DNA of 64,000 nt from Apricaphanius iberus. Taxonomy: Eukaryota > Chordata > Actinopteri > Cyprinodontiformes > Aphaniidae. The stretch's first letter is position 1; each line of letters begins with the position of its first letter. The notes beneath the pieces are model-generated. The model saw only the letters and a program-made list of their open reading frames with translations, searched no databases and was not told the DNA's origin. Shown here piece by piece: positions 11,501 to 23,160 of this stretch. Made by a program: the position numbers and the translations under genes. Location: positions 2,976,001-3,040,000 of the forward strand of contig JAPXFQ010000203.1 in NCBI GenBank assembly GCA_028564705.1, in the 5' to 3' direction.

Positions 11501-14500
11501 TTCTTCACATGTGCTAATATATTTATATTAATTGAGTTTTCATAAACTGTAAAATATCCAAAGGAAAACCAGATTATTGCTTAATGCTGCGTTCTCACTG
11601 GTTAGTGGGTCCAGACAGTTCAGCTAGATTACATGCGAAGTATGGTACCTATGCTGCAAGTTGTGCGTGTCGGCACAGCGGGCAACGGCACATCCAGGCA
11701 GCTGCTTCTCAGACACGTTGACAGACCGTCAGAGCAGCTGCTGCATTAGGTTGAGGTAACTGAACTTTGGGCCAGCAAATGCGGGGCATCAACCAATCAG
11801 CTTCTTGGTCTTTTTACTTTGGCAGGAAGAGATAAGACCTTATTTGGAGAAAGATATCAGAGGATATTGGAGTGCCAGGTTAACAGTTAAATATTTTCTT
11901 TAACTTTCTTTTTATGTTAGCTAATGCTAGCCAAACCTGATAAGGACAACTACAGTACTAAATACGCGCTACTGGTTTCTCATTGTGTATTTAGACAAAT
12001 TCTCGATATGATCCGCCATGTTGTAAACAACTAGCCAATGAGAAATCCCCGCCAACGCGCTGACATACTGACATGACACAACGACGCACTGATGCAGACC
12101 ACAAAGTGTGCAAGCAGCTGTGTTTTGATTTTAAAGCATCAACTTTCATCCGTTTGGTGAGTTGACGCCTGCATGTGCTGACCGGTGTGAGGGGTGGAGC
12201 CGAACCCAAGTACAGTATTCGGAAGGGCACAAAAAACACATTTTTTTACAAATATTTATTTCGAACAAATACTTTACAAAATATGTGTATTAGGTAGCAA
12301 GACCAATTTTTGCATCCGCCTGAAGTTCTCGCAGTCTTGGGCCAAACAATCACAAGGGTCAAGGCAGACACTTAACTCCCGTCTCTATGATGATGTGCAG
12401 ACAATAACGACCAAACAACAACAACATGACTCAAAGGATAACTAAGTTGCACAGCTACATTTGGATCACAAACTATAACGTACAACAGAGAACTTTTACA
12501 ATTAACACGAACACATTACCCATAAGTCTTTGCGGCATACAACCATCCCCCGACGTAAAACAATTTTTTTTAAAGGTTTTGGGGCCACAGTGGCCTTTAT
12601 TTTGGTCTCTTTTCAATGACGTTCCTGTTACATGTTCATTGATGAATTTATAGAGAAATATCTTGCAAAATTGCATACCCATAATTATTTAAATTGTTAA
12701 TAACATAAATTAACGCAAAAAATATATATTTGTATGAATATTTTGAATTTTACTCAAATACAAATAAAAAATATTTAATTACAGAAATAACTTTACAGTT
12801 GTTCAAAAAAGTATCTCACAAGGAGAGAAAGCAATCATTTTAACAATGCTGAAGGAGCTGGGTATTTGCTGCACAGATTGCTGTGTCCAATCATAATAAT
12901 GGAACATTTAGAGGAAGGAAAAAAGCGTGGTGAAAAAAGATGATAGCAGCAGCCTTCAGCAAAGCTCATTCAACAGTTTAGGGGAGATTGACAAGGCATA
13001 GACTGCAGTTGTAGTCAGTGCTTCAATACCCAGCACACAGAGAGATATGCACGACATGGGCTACAGCTTCTTATTTCTTGTTTAGCTATTCGTGAACCAC
13101 CTTCTCACACTACCAAAAATACCAACACCTGAACCTTCCTTTCCCACCAAAATTCCCTGATCTAAAACGCACAAAGAATTCTTGGCATATGGTCAAAAGG
13201 AAAATTATCCAGCAGTCCAAGGCTGCAGCACAGTGGCCTTTCAGAACACTTAAGCAAAGCTACAGTGTGATTGCATTCATGCCAGATCAATGCATTAATG
13301 TATGCACAAAGAACCCAAACCAGCTTTTGACTACATATGTTGTATAGTACATAAGCCTTGATTGTACTTTTATCTACTATGCATGTAATAGGCCAACATG
13401 CCTATCTTGAAAATCTACAGTAATTAGCTGATCAGTAAATCATATCCATCAAAACTATTGGAAATGAACCAACTTTTTTAATTTTTTAATTTATTAATAA
13501 AATAATTTGGTGGGAAGTGAGGACCAGTACTGCATTTTACCCAACAATGCTATTTTTGAAAACACAGCATCAAGGGATGCAGCATGGCAGAAAGGGTGGA
13601 GGAAGGCAGAGGCATCTTCAAGACAAACTTGTTCACACAAAAATTTCAGAGTCATGTTGTGGAAAGACTTAAATTCCATTTTACTATAAAATAAACAATA
13701 AAAAACATATTTTTGTGGATGCTGTGTTCCTAAAGAATCTGCACCCATTTATTAGTGTAATTTTTCGATGTACTTCTTATTTGAATTAGGATAAATTTGA
13801 CCAGAAGACTCACGTTTTCAGAACCACCTTTGTAAAAGCCTAGCTTCCCTGACATTTTCCCCCAACCATTTTTGTGCTATCAGTTCTATTAAGTCAAAAT
13901 GAGAAACCACTAATATGGCCCTAACTAAAATGAGAGGATCAAAAAAGTGGCTCAGTAGCCTGTAAAGAAAATGCTTATTTGGTAAAATGCTATGTAAGCA
14001 GAGACTGTTCTCAGAAGATTGTTAGCTGCAGCACTCATACAAATGAAGAAATCTGGAAGTATGTGTAGCATTACCTATAACTCTGTGAATGGACTCGTTC
14101 TTTCATACTTTGCTCAAGCTGAGCATTTCATTTTGAGAAAGCCGTAAAACCCGGATGGGAGCAACACAGTAGCACAAAACAGTTTATTGTACATTTCAAC
14201 TTTTAGAGGCACAGATTTTAAAGTCTTACAACATCCTCTGAGGCTACAGGAATTTGCAGTTCTTCTACCCCTGCTGCCATTCCACTTCTAATTTTGGTCT
14301 AATGAGAAAACAGAGAAAGAATGATTATAAGCCAAGTTTTTATTGCCCCACTTTTTTCTAAACTGCTGGGGAAGTGGGTCATAGAACCACCCCTGAAGGG
14401 CTGTTGCATACCCATGCAGACAGACAAAGTAGCCTTGAGGTTGGATCCAACCCTACTGGGAAGCTGAACAACTAGTGCTTGCCGCAGGCAGGAGAGTGGG

Positions 14501-17500
14501 TCTGATTTAATTTTGTCTATTGTTTCTACATTTCCTGTAACACGTGGAAATTACTATTTTATGGTGTTCACATGTTTAATCATCAGTTGATTTTAGGGCT
14601 GAAATTATTTTATCTCAATTCATTATTTTTTAAGTAAATTTAAACACTTTCAGTTGTTTAAATTCAAACAGTTTAATCATTTGAGTAAGTCAGTTCAAAA
14701 GGTGAAAGTCATTTCATATATAGATTTGATTTATTACACAGATCAAAGTTCAATTCACGTGCTTGTTACTGTTTATTTTGATGATAATGGCTTAGAGCTA
14801 TCAAGATCCCTGAAATGTATTTTTCATAAAATTATAACTTATTTTATGAATAAAAGAATCTATAAAGCTGTAACATAACAGTACATTTATAACCCACATA
14901 ATGATGGCAAAGACTGTTGACTTGGCTGTTGTCTAGTGGACAGTTATTGACCCCCTTCACTAAAGGTTATTGCCAGTGTTGGACAAGTTACAAAGAAATT
15001 GTAATATATTTCAATTTACTAGTTACAATGTCAAAAATGAAATATGTTTGCATTACATATTACTGTCTTTAAAATGTAACTGAGTTACACTACTTTAAGT
15101 TACTTTTGGCAAAACATCTTAAATATCTAACACGACTTCTAACCACTGTAACTTCAATGTACATTTTACACAAGTGTTACACCAAGAAATACTGTATTTT
15201 AAACATGATTTTATTAAAATTAAGTCTCTAGCTCCTTTGCATGCCTTCTATTTCATGGTAATGTTTGTTAAATCGAATCAAAAGAAGGTGCTGAAAGTAC
15301 TCATCACAAAGATGGTTGACAAAGATTAGATGTCTGAAGTCTTACAGCAGATTGTTAGGAAAACAGTGTGAATAATGTTTAAATGCAGTCGGATCTTTTC
15401 CTCAGCCGTCCTGTTTCTCTGATGTTTTAGTTTTGAGCAACAGGAAGTGGATCTTGTTCTACCGTATCCAACTTGATTTGGTCTGTTTCATTAGTTGGCC
15501 AGAATTTTTTTTTTAAACGCAATTGTAACTTGAGTTACTGACATTGTAACTAGTAATATATTGCTGCATATTTTGTTACTGAAAAAAGTAATATATTCCT
15601 GTAACTAATTACTTTTGTAATGCATTACTCCCAACACTGGTTATTGCTAAAGAAGCTGGCTCTTCTGAAATGAAATTTGTATAAAAGAGAAAACTGATAA
15701 CTTGAGTTGCAAAATGAAATGGGGTTACAGCATCTTTTAAAGAATTCTGAAGAATTTAAAGCGTTTTGGGTAGATTAACAGGGTGTGGACAGCAGCTGGA
15801 GTGAAGGTTTCAAGAGCCACCACACAGAAATATCTTGAATATAGCTTGGCTAGAGATGTGAATGACATCAGAAGTGTCTGCCCTGGGCTGAGATGAAAAC
15901 GGGGTGATCTGTTCCTCAGTGTTCAAAAAACGTATTTTCTTATGGAAGTAATTTTTGCAATTTCATTTTGAACTCAAGTTCTCAGAGTCTATAGCAAGAG
16001 TGGAAGTGAATAGAATTGAAGTTTCTTGACTTAAAGCTTGAAATGTTAAAAGTCAAGGATGTTTTGAGGTGCCATGTTATCTGCTTCCATGGTGTCCACT
16101 GAGTTTGATCAAGTCCAAAGTCAATGTAGCTATAAATGTCAGAAATAAACCAAACTATGCCTCAGAGCTTTGATGAAGCAAGTCATGCAAAAGGATCCCA
16201 TGCAAAAACCCAGCAGTCCAGTAAAATTTATAAGAAACTGAATTTTGGGTTTAAATTACCTCAAAGCCATGATAATCATTTCAACAAAAGTAAGACTTAA
16301 AGGAAATCACTGTTAGTAATGAATTTGTATAATATAACGTTTTACTTTCTGAGTTTCAGAGCTGAAATAATTTTTCTTTTGTATATAAAGGTGGATCCCA
16401 ACTAGATAAATATAACACTTTTTTTAAATACCAAACTAAAAACATTCCACAAATAGCCCAAATGATTTAATTTAAAACACCTTCTCTGTTTGAAAAATAT
16501 GTGCTGTTTAATAACATAAATCGTTTTTCTTTTTCTCTTTCTCTCTTTTGAAATTTCTGCAGAGCCTCAATTGCGTGTTGACGAGCTGGAGAATAACGTG
16601 ACAGTGAAAGAGTCCAGTTCAATTAAACTGGACTGCACTATTTTCAGCCAGTCATCTCCGGACTCGCGCTTTTCTGTTTTCTGGTACGTGGAGCGCTCCG
16701 ATGATGAGGACGTGGAAGACCAGCTGAGTGAGGACGACGATAACCGGGACTGTGTGTTTTCCATTGGCCACGATGCCATCTTTGGGAATGGAAACTGCAG
16801 CCCCCCTGACGACAATGGGCCGAATTCCCGCTTTCAGTTTGAGAGAACTACTTCTGATCAGTACAGCCTGACCATTCACGGAGCCCGGCCAGCAGATTCC
16901 GGTCGTTACTTTTGCCATGTGGAGGAGTGGCTCCTCAACCCTCGCAATGAATGGTATCGCCTTGCCACCAATAATTCTGGCATCACTGTCGTCAGTGTAC
17001 TGCAACAAGGTAAGCCCCAAAATCCTCAAAATCTCTGTGTCTTAATTTGCGGCTCGGTGCAGTCCGGTAAGCTTTTCTATGGTCCAGAGTGTTCAGGAGA
17101 GAGTTTCCACCACCACCTAGATTTTCACTCGGAGGGCAGGGTTGTAACGCATCTTCATACTAGAGCAGCGAGAATCATGTTGTAATAAACATAACAAATA
17201 ATAAAAGACAGCAGCTCGTGCTGGTTTTTTGGTTCTTTCTTTACAAAAAACGTACTGGAGTGTTTATAAGTGAGCTCCATATGGCGAAGAAAACATAATC
17301 CGTGTACAATGAGGTGGAAACATCGCTGGCGTTTGTGTCAAGCATTGATGTTTTTCATTGCCCCAATCAAAGAACTGTGTTGTGTGACGCCAGTAGCTCC
17401 ACTCTAACCATACCAGACCATCATATGGACCTACAACTGAATGGACCAGTACGGGCCTGTTGTATGGGCCACTTTACAATGGAAACAGAAAAAAAAGCAG

Positions 17501-19777
17501 ACCGAACTGGACGGCACCGAGCCACATCATTACGCTCAGTGCAAACAAGGCTTATGTGACACTGATCAAAGAAAAAAATGTTGCAAAAATAATTCAGGTA
17601 AAAAGGTGAGGGACACATTTTATGAATAAGTAGTTCAAACAATGTAGTCAATCTGTGTTATTCTTTTGAACAACTAATCAAAAGCATAATTAATATTGTT
17701 AATATTGTTATTATTTTCTAATTATCTCATTATTTGATAAGAAACAATCTAGTAAACAAGTCCTAGGCAGACAAAACCCACATTAGCTGTATCCATTTAC
17801 CAAAAACACCTAAATTAGTAAATTTTTACAAACTATGTGAAACACATTCATGGCTTGGAAATTCAAAATTTCCAACTTCTTATCTTGATTGACCTGATCA
17901 GTGTTTGGATGATTGGAAACTCAAATATCTGACTTTTTTCCAGTCAGGGAATGCACCAGAGCTAACAGGTCATGGTAACAACACTTAAGATGACACTGCG
18001 AGAAGAAGACCTATAGTTTGGCATAGGGAAGGTGTTTTAAAAAATGAATAAAATAAAAACTTTCATACTAAGTAGAAATGTGAAAAGCCATTCAAAAGGA
18101 ATCTATACAAATATGTTGTTGACGAGAGCGAGATTTTCGTCTATTTAATTTTCTTTACCCTTTTGAGTTTCAGTCTCTGTTTGTGTTGGCAACCTTGATG
18201 AAATCTAAGAGTTATGATAGGGTTATATATTCTCCTGAAAATATACAGGTAGAGTCTGAGACGCAGATCAAACCATTCTAGCTGAAAATGTCTGGCCACC
18301 AAATTATTTCTTAGGTACTCACCTTTACACAGAGGAAAGGAACAAGGGGCAAGTTTCAAGCTGCTAACTTTCTAACTTCCTATAACGGCTACTGGTGTTG
18401 CAATGCAATCAGTAACTCGTATGTAAACAGGAGCAAGAAGCACAGATGAATCTTTTTCATTATTTTTTTTTATTTCTGGCATCTTCTGGTTTGACATTTG
18501 AGACCATCTTTGTTAAATCTGATCCAATAAAAAAGCATGGTGATACCACAAGGGGGCAGGACTATTTTGTTTTTGATTGTTCTGTTACAAACATTTTTTT
18601 ATAGATATAAAAAAATCTACAACAGTTAATGATAATGAATGCTTTGATGTAGGGTTTTTTTCAACTTCTCATCCCCCCAAAAGACCTTGACTATTTCCTA
18701 AGTAGAACCAACATTACCTCTAAGTCAAATGACAACCGATTCGGCCTCAACGATCAGTTTTAAGAGACAAATTTACAGTTTGTCTCTCTTTATAACATTG
18801 GTAACAATTACATGACTTATTTTTAACAAAGATGTTCCACTTGAAGTTTTATTTACGCCCCCAGTAATGCCAACTTTTGAAACTGCACTAGCTGTTTCAC
18901 TCCTGCCCTATTTTGAATGAAGTACTTTCCTAGGTCCTACCATACTGTTCTGGATACAAAATGGAGACATCTGCCACATTATATTTTGTTCCCTCTAAAT
19001 GTCATTCCCCACCCCCTTAGGCACATCTACTCTTGGCTTCAGAAACAGAGGACTGACTGTAAGGACATGTAGTTAAGGCTAATACATTTTCAGCAGAACA
19101 TTGCTGTTTACGGTTGTTTGAGTTTGATCTGTCATTTATGAGTCAGTTTGCCAAAAGTAGGTATTAAAACCTAAAGAAATAAATAATTACAATTAAATAA
19201 AAATAAATTAAACTATATATAAATGAAATTTTGAGACTTGACTATTTTCAGAATTTTTGACATGCATGCATAAAGACAAAGATAAACTAGCAGAGGTGTA
19301 CTATAGCACAGGTAAATATATATTTTTGGTGGTCCAAAATGGAAGTATAAACAAACAAAATGACACGTGATTTTAAATTGGGTACAAGGGAAACTGACTT
19401 TAGAAATAGAAGTTATAGTAAATCAGTCAATACTGTTTTTAACTTAACTGCCAATTTAGAAAATAACCTTTTTCCTGTTTATATAACAATGTTTAATTGT
19501 TAGTATTTTGCCCACAGTGCCAACACCGGCCACCGTCTATTCAGTGGCGTGCTCCAACGAGTCCCTCTTCTATTTCCTCTTCTTCTACCCTTTCCCCATC
19601 TTCGGCATCCTCCTCATCGCCTTGCTGGTCGTTCGCTACAAGGGTCGCAACAACAGCAAGAGCCAGGAGGGCAAAAATGGCGCCCCCCTGCTGTGGATTA
19701 AGGAGCCTCACCTCAGCTACTCCCCCACCTGTCTGGACCCCCCGGCGCTCAGCTTGCATCCCGGCTCGGTTGACTAA
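8110..19777 (+). CDS. igsf3: Immunoglobulin superfamily member 3, 3' part of gene (exons joined 8110-8520, 16563-17009, 19518-19777)
   Basis: Encodes the C-terminal part of IGSF3 (EWI-3), a type I membrane glycoprotein with tandem V-type Ig domains. The three exons join in frame, all in phase 1, giving two V domains, a juxtamembrane stretch, one membrane span and a short tail ending at TAA 19775-19777. Both V domains carry the EWI-family signature after the second cysteine, here as VEEWL followed by a WYRL block. The membrane span with FYPFPIFG and the tail with LLWIKEPH and YSPTCL match my memory of mammalian IGSF3 closely, which separates it from PTGFRN, IGSF8 and CD101. The N-terminal domains and signal peptide must be encoded left of the window. 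EWI proteins associate with tetraspanins; that role is family knowledge, not visible here. Confidence 0.92.
11580..12180. mobile_element. Possible non-autonomous DNA transposon fragment
   Basis: Sequence from TTAATGCTGCGTTCTCACTG onward resembles the tgcgttcacactgg ends of teleost DNA transposons and is more GC-rich than its surroundings. It includes an accaatcagc block typical of promoter-like internal parts of such elements. I could not find a matching inverted right end, so limits and class are uncertain. Confidence 0.3.
14966..15647. mobile_element. hAT-type MITE with perfect 8-bp target-site duplication
   Basis: The element spans 14974-15639 (666 bp). It begins CAGTGTTGG and ends CCAACACTG, a perfect 9-bp terminal inverted repeat, with further subterminal AGTTAC/GTAACT-rich inverted similarity. 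It is flanked on both sides by GTTATTGC (14966-14973 and 15640-15647), an exact 8-bp duplication, the length made by hAT transposases. There is no coding capacity. The AGTTAC/GTAACT-rich interior is typical of a very common teleost hAT MITE group. Confidence 0.9.
16563..17009 (+). CDS. igsf3: igsf3 exon: membrane-proximal V-type Ig domain
   Basis: 447 bases, phase 1 at both ends, with acceptor tttctgcag and donor gtaagc. The split codon gives E, then PQLRVDELENNVTVKE. V-domain landmarks are KLDCTIF (first Cys), FSVFWYVER (core Trp) and ADSGRYFCHVEEW (second Cys), followed by LLNPRNEWYRLA. A long acidic insert (DDEDVEDQLSEDDD) sits in the C'-D region, with a further C-containing loop after it. 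NVT and NNS are potential N-glycosylation sites. Reading on past 17009 runs into intron. Confidence 0.93.
17010..19517 (+). other. igsf3: igsf3 last intron (2.5 kb)
   Basis: Runs from GTAAGC to the acceptor ttttgcccacag. The part at about 17210-17560 contains atggaaac and accgaactggacgg blocks, which look like a fragment of a TIR-type DNA transposon; ends were not resolved. The rest is AT-rich without recognised features. Confidence 0.7.
19518..19777 (+). CDS. igsf3: igsf3 terminal coding exon: transmembrane and cytoplasmic tail
   Basis: Starts in phase 1 (split codon gives V, then PTPATVYSVACSNESL) and ends at TAA 19775-19777. A span of about 23 hydrophobic residues, including FLFFYPFPIFGILLIALLVV, follows an NES glycosylation sequon. 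A stop-transfer R-Y-K follows, then a tail of about 46 residues containing GKNGAPLLWIKEPHLSYSP and ending HPGSVD. The tail agrees with mammalian IGSF3 almost residue for residue in LLWIKEPH and YSPTCL, which makes the gene assignment firm. Overlapping ORFs in other frames (19497-19922, 19541-19759) are shadows. Confidence 0.95.
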
Positions 19778-20587
19778 GCGAGGGAGGGTCCAGCCACCGC
19801 CCTTTTTCCTGCCTCACGCAAATAGCGGACTCAGCAGACACAATGCCAGGGAGCCTTTGTGGACTCCACCTTCAGACCTTACTGTTGTTCAATGCCGTGT
19901 TGAATTAGTCAATGAGTTTTAAGATTTCTACTCTGGCGACTGTTTTTATGTTGACGACTGTGTGTTGTGTGTGTGGATTTGTTGACGAGGATGGATGTAC
20001 CGGTTCAGCACAATTAACTGCGCGAGGGCAAATCGAGGGGCGAGAGAGTGCCATGAACCTCTCCCGATTTCTGTAAAGCCTAATCCCATAGTTGCATTAT
20101 GATTTTTATTATAATACATATTAATCTATTTTTTAAAACAGAGAGAGGAAAAACTGCAGATAAGATCATTGGTCAGCCTGGGAAGAATATTTAAGAGAGT
20201 AAACTGCAGGCGACTCCAGCATTAAACGGGATGCCAAAAAAAGGTCTTCAAACTGATCCAAGTGCAGCCACAGCCTAGCCTACTTTGCTGGTTCCCATAG
20301 CAATGCTGTGCACCCACTGACTTTGTAGCCGCGGGCTCCGTTGCCAGCCTGCATGGAGACAAAGGCTAGGACACACAAGTCTGTGTCCTGAGCGAGGATG
20401 TGTGTTGGCCCACCTGCCTTCACAATGGATTCGCCTTGGCAGACTGAAACAAGTCCTGGTGTGCCACTTAAACACTGCCAGACACTCAGGCCCGAGTGAA
20501 AGACTGCCCCGCTCGTTTTCTCCACCCTCCTCTCTGAAAAGAGATGGGAAGGGAAAGTAAAGGAGGCTGAAAATTATGGGGAATAAA
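19778..20587 (+). other. igsf3: igsf3 3' untranslated region, minimum extent
   Basis: Sequence after the stop stays unusually GC-rich for this window up to about 20530, as expected for transcribed 3' UTR. The first canonical AATAAA on this strand lies at 20582-20587. Others follow at 21543-21548 and 21898-21903, so the UTR may extend to about 22 kb. An antisense 81-codon ORF (20280-20525) over this UTR has no family match I recognise. Confidence 0.5.
20582..20587 (+). terminator. igsf3: Candidate igsf3 polyadenylation signal AATAAA
   Basis: First AATAAA downstream of the igsf3 stop, about 800 bases into the 3' UTR. Later copies at 21543 and 21898 are alternatives. No transcript end can be read from the sequence alone. 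Confidence 0.4.
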
Positions 20588-20599
20588 TGAAAAGGTCTC

Positions 20600-22640
20600 T
20601 TTTACTGAGGACATATGTACTAAAACACAAGTGATTTTCTTTCTTTTTTGTCAGTGCCAAGTGCTCCTCATTTCCATGCTGTCGTCTGCAGCTAATGTTT
20701 AAAGTTTTTAAAGACCGTGGGGAAGCTGATGGGTTCAGAGGCAAGCGATTAATATGTCTGCATACATCCCGCTGTGGATTTATGAGCCTTGTTGGCAGTT
20801 AAATTTTAAATAAGTTCAACTTTTTTGATTGAATTAACTGAGTTACTGAAGGAAATTCAATTTTTGCACATTCTCTTGAGTTACCCACTATCACCACTAT
20901 TTTTTGTTAAAGCCACAATGAAGATTGAAAAAGTGTAGTGCGTCATAAGTGTGATTATAACACAAAAGTGCTACCTGCACATGATTTGATGAAGATAAAT
21001 GTTTGATTTATTTTACAATATTTTCTATTTATTGTTTTATACTTTTTTTGATTGCTTTATAAGATTTTCTCATTTTTTGCCTCTTTTTATTCCTTTACAA
21101 CTTGTGCATTGAACACATTATATCAATAGCCTGTGTGTTTAAAATGTGGTAGAAGTAGAAATGCTAGATCTGTCCTGCGCATTGCAGTTTGTAGCATTTC
21201 ATTACCAGGCTCTCGGGTTTGTTCAGTGTCAGAACACTGTATATCTATACATATAATATGCTGTGGCTTTATGTGTACAATAGTTGGACAGATAAGTCAC
21301 AAGAATTGATTCACTTATATACTTTTTTTGCTTGTTTATTTAGTGAAATGTGATGTGATACCTAGGATATTTCAACTGAAACTTGAGATGTTTTATTATT
21401 ATTTTTTTTATCACGGAAGATGGCTCCTTAAAATCCGTGATGTATGGCAGGAGGGCTGAAAAAGCTGTGCCACCTTCTCTGCCAAGAGAGGTGAAACCCA
21501 CTGCTTAACCCGTGCACTGCCAGACTGGACATGAGAACTCTTGAATAAAAACCTCTCAGTTATGTCACCATGTATATTGCATGACAATATTACAGGAGGA
21601 ATTTTGATGTTTTGTAAAGCTTTGAACATTTTGAACCTTGTGTTTTTTGTGATGGAGCTGACAACCTTCCCCCTTTTCTCCTTCCTCCCGAACGTCCTGA
21701 GCCAAGAGTCGACGAAGTGTCCGGTCCCCCTGGTCATCTACAATATTTGACTAACGGTCCAAGACGCCCTTCGAACCTGTTATAATAGCTGATTTTAAGA
21801 ATGGGTGTTGTGGAGATTGTGTTTGATATTATTGATCATAACTGTCTTTTTAATGCTTTGCTTTTATGCAGCACTTCATTAAACAGATTTATGTCCAAAA
21901 TAAATGAAAATAGCCCAAGTGTATTCCCAGCACTGATGCAAGACACCTTATTACACAATTTCAGATTCTTATTTAAAGTTGGATATCATGTAGGTTTCAG
22001 TCGAACTTGTGCTGTTTTCCCACAGGACTTGGAAATGTGATTAATTTGTGTTCTAGGTAAGTATCAGTTAAAAAGTAATATTAATACACAATGTCACATT
22101 AAAACCACAAATAGACCAACAATTGAAATTGCAACCTGAAAAGTATATTTTCATTATATAACCCCCTTTACGTTGATACCACTAACTAAAATGTAATTCA
22201 ACCAGTTGCCTCCAAAACTAACCTCATAAACAAATTGTCAGCTGTGTATCAAAATCTCAGCTACTGATAAGCTATTCAGTGAAGCCCTGGGGTTTGTTGA
22301 TGAATATTCTCCAATGTTTTCAGTTCTGATTTAAGGTTGCTAGCATTTCTGGTTTTAAGAGAGTTCAGGAGCCTTCCCTAAATCCTGCCTCCACTTGTTT
22401 ATTTCTGGTTCTGGAAACACAAGACCCAAGTTCATTCATTGCTCTAATTGATACTTTTTTTTTATTATTCTATTTTGTTTGTATTCTACATACAAAAAAC
22501 TGCATACATCAGTTGTCCTTTGTCCTATTTTGATGGCGCCAAGCTGATTTAGTAGACTTGGTTGTAAAGATTAAGGTCTACATCCATAATGGCATATGCA
22601 TGAGTCTTTTTGTATGCTATGTGTTGTTTTACCTCATTGA
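20600..22640. other. igsf3 downstream flank
   Basis: AT-rich sequence with scattered polyadenylation hexamers. It may contain extended igsf3 3' UTR. Several ORFs of 69-108 codons (21411-21737, 21541-21750, 21801-22040) lack recognisable domains or splice context. Confidence 0.4.
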
Positions 22641-22654
22641 TTCTACTTGAAAGG

Positions 22655-23160
22655 CAAGACAATTTTATTTTATATAGCACACTTTTAACAATTCAAGGTG
22701 CTTTACATGATTCAGTGATAAAGAAACAAAACATGCATAATTAAGCAATAAAAAGCATAGAATACATTACAAAACGTTAAAAAAGTAATTAAGCATGAAA
22801 TACACAAAACGTATAATTCAAATGAAATGAATTTCTAACTCAAAGGTCACCTCTAAACAGACGAGTTTTTACTTTTGATTGAAAGCAGCTCAGTGTGTCA
22901 GCAGCTTTGTTGTCATCAGGTTTGTTCCAGATTAGGGGAGCATAGAAACTGAAAGCTGCTTCTCCAAATTTGGTTCTGAGTCTAGGGATGACTAGTAGAC
23001 TAGAGTTGGAGGACCTGGATGGTTAAATATATTTTGGTGCCAATTTAATTATTTATAAACTAGTAGAAGTATTTTGAAGTCTATTCTCTGAGCAACAGGG
23101 AGCCAGTGTAAGGACTTTAGAATTGGGGTGATGTGCTCGACTTTACAAAACCGCCAGTTT
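22655..23160. repeat. Teleost interspersed repeat fragment
   Basis: Begins with ttttatttatatagc-like sequence and a ggtgctttacatg block, the usual reverse-complemented 3' end of a teleost retroelement. It continues through blocks I recognise from a widespread teleost repeat: gtttgttccagattaggggagca, gaaactgaaagctgcttctcc, ctctgagcaacagggagccagtgta and ttggggtgatgtgctcgac. Its class is not certain to me, and no frame is intact. Confidence 0.55.

Larger units (their letters stand above)
8521..16562 (+). other. igsf3: igsf3 intron (about 8 kb)
   Basis: Runs from GTGAGG at 8521 to the acceptor at 16561-16562 (tttctgcag). It holds a hAT MITE at 14974-15639 and a possible DNA-transposon fragment at 11580-12180. 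The remainder is AT-rich with no exon-like segment that keeps phase 1 at both ends. Short ORFs within it (for example 12426-12653, 13494-13748, 14654-14878) lack recognisable domains. Confidence 0.8.

Noticed and set aside
16652..17029. 125-codon antisense ORF
   Set aside because: Shadow of the igsf3 Ig-domain exon.
20275..20525. Two antisense ORFs (66 and 81 codons) over the igsf3 3' UTR
   Set aside because: No recognised family, no splice sites, and GC-rich UTR gives long chance ORFs.
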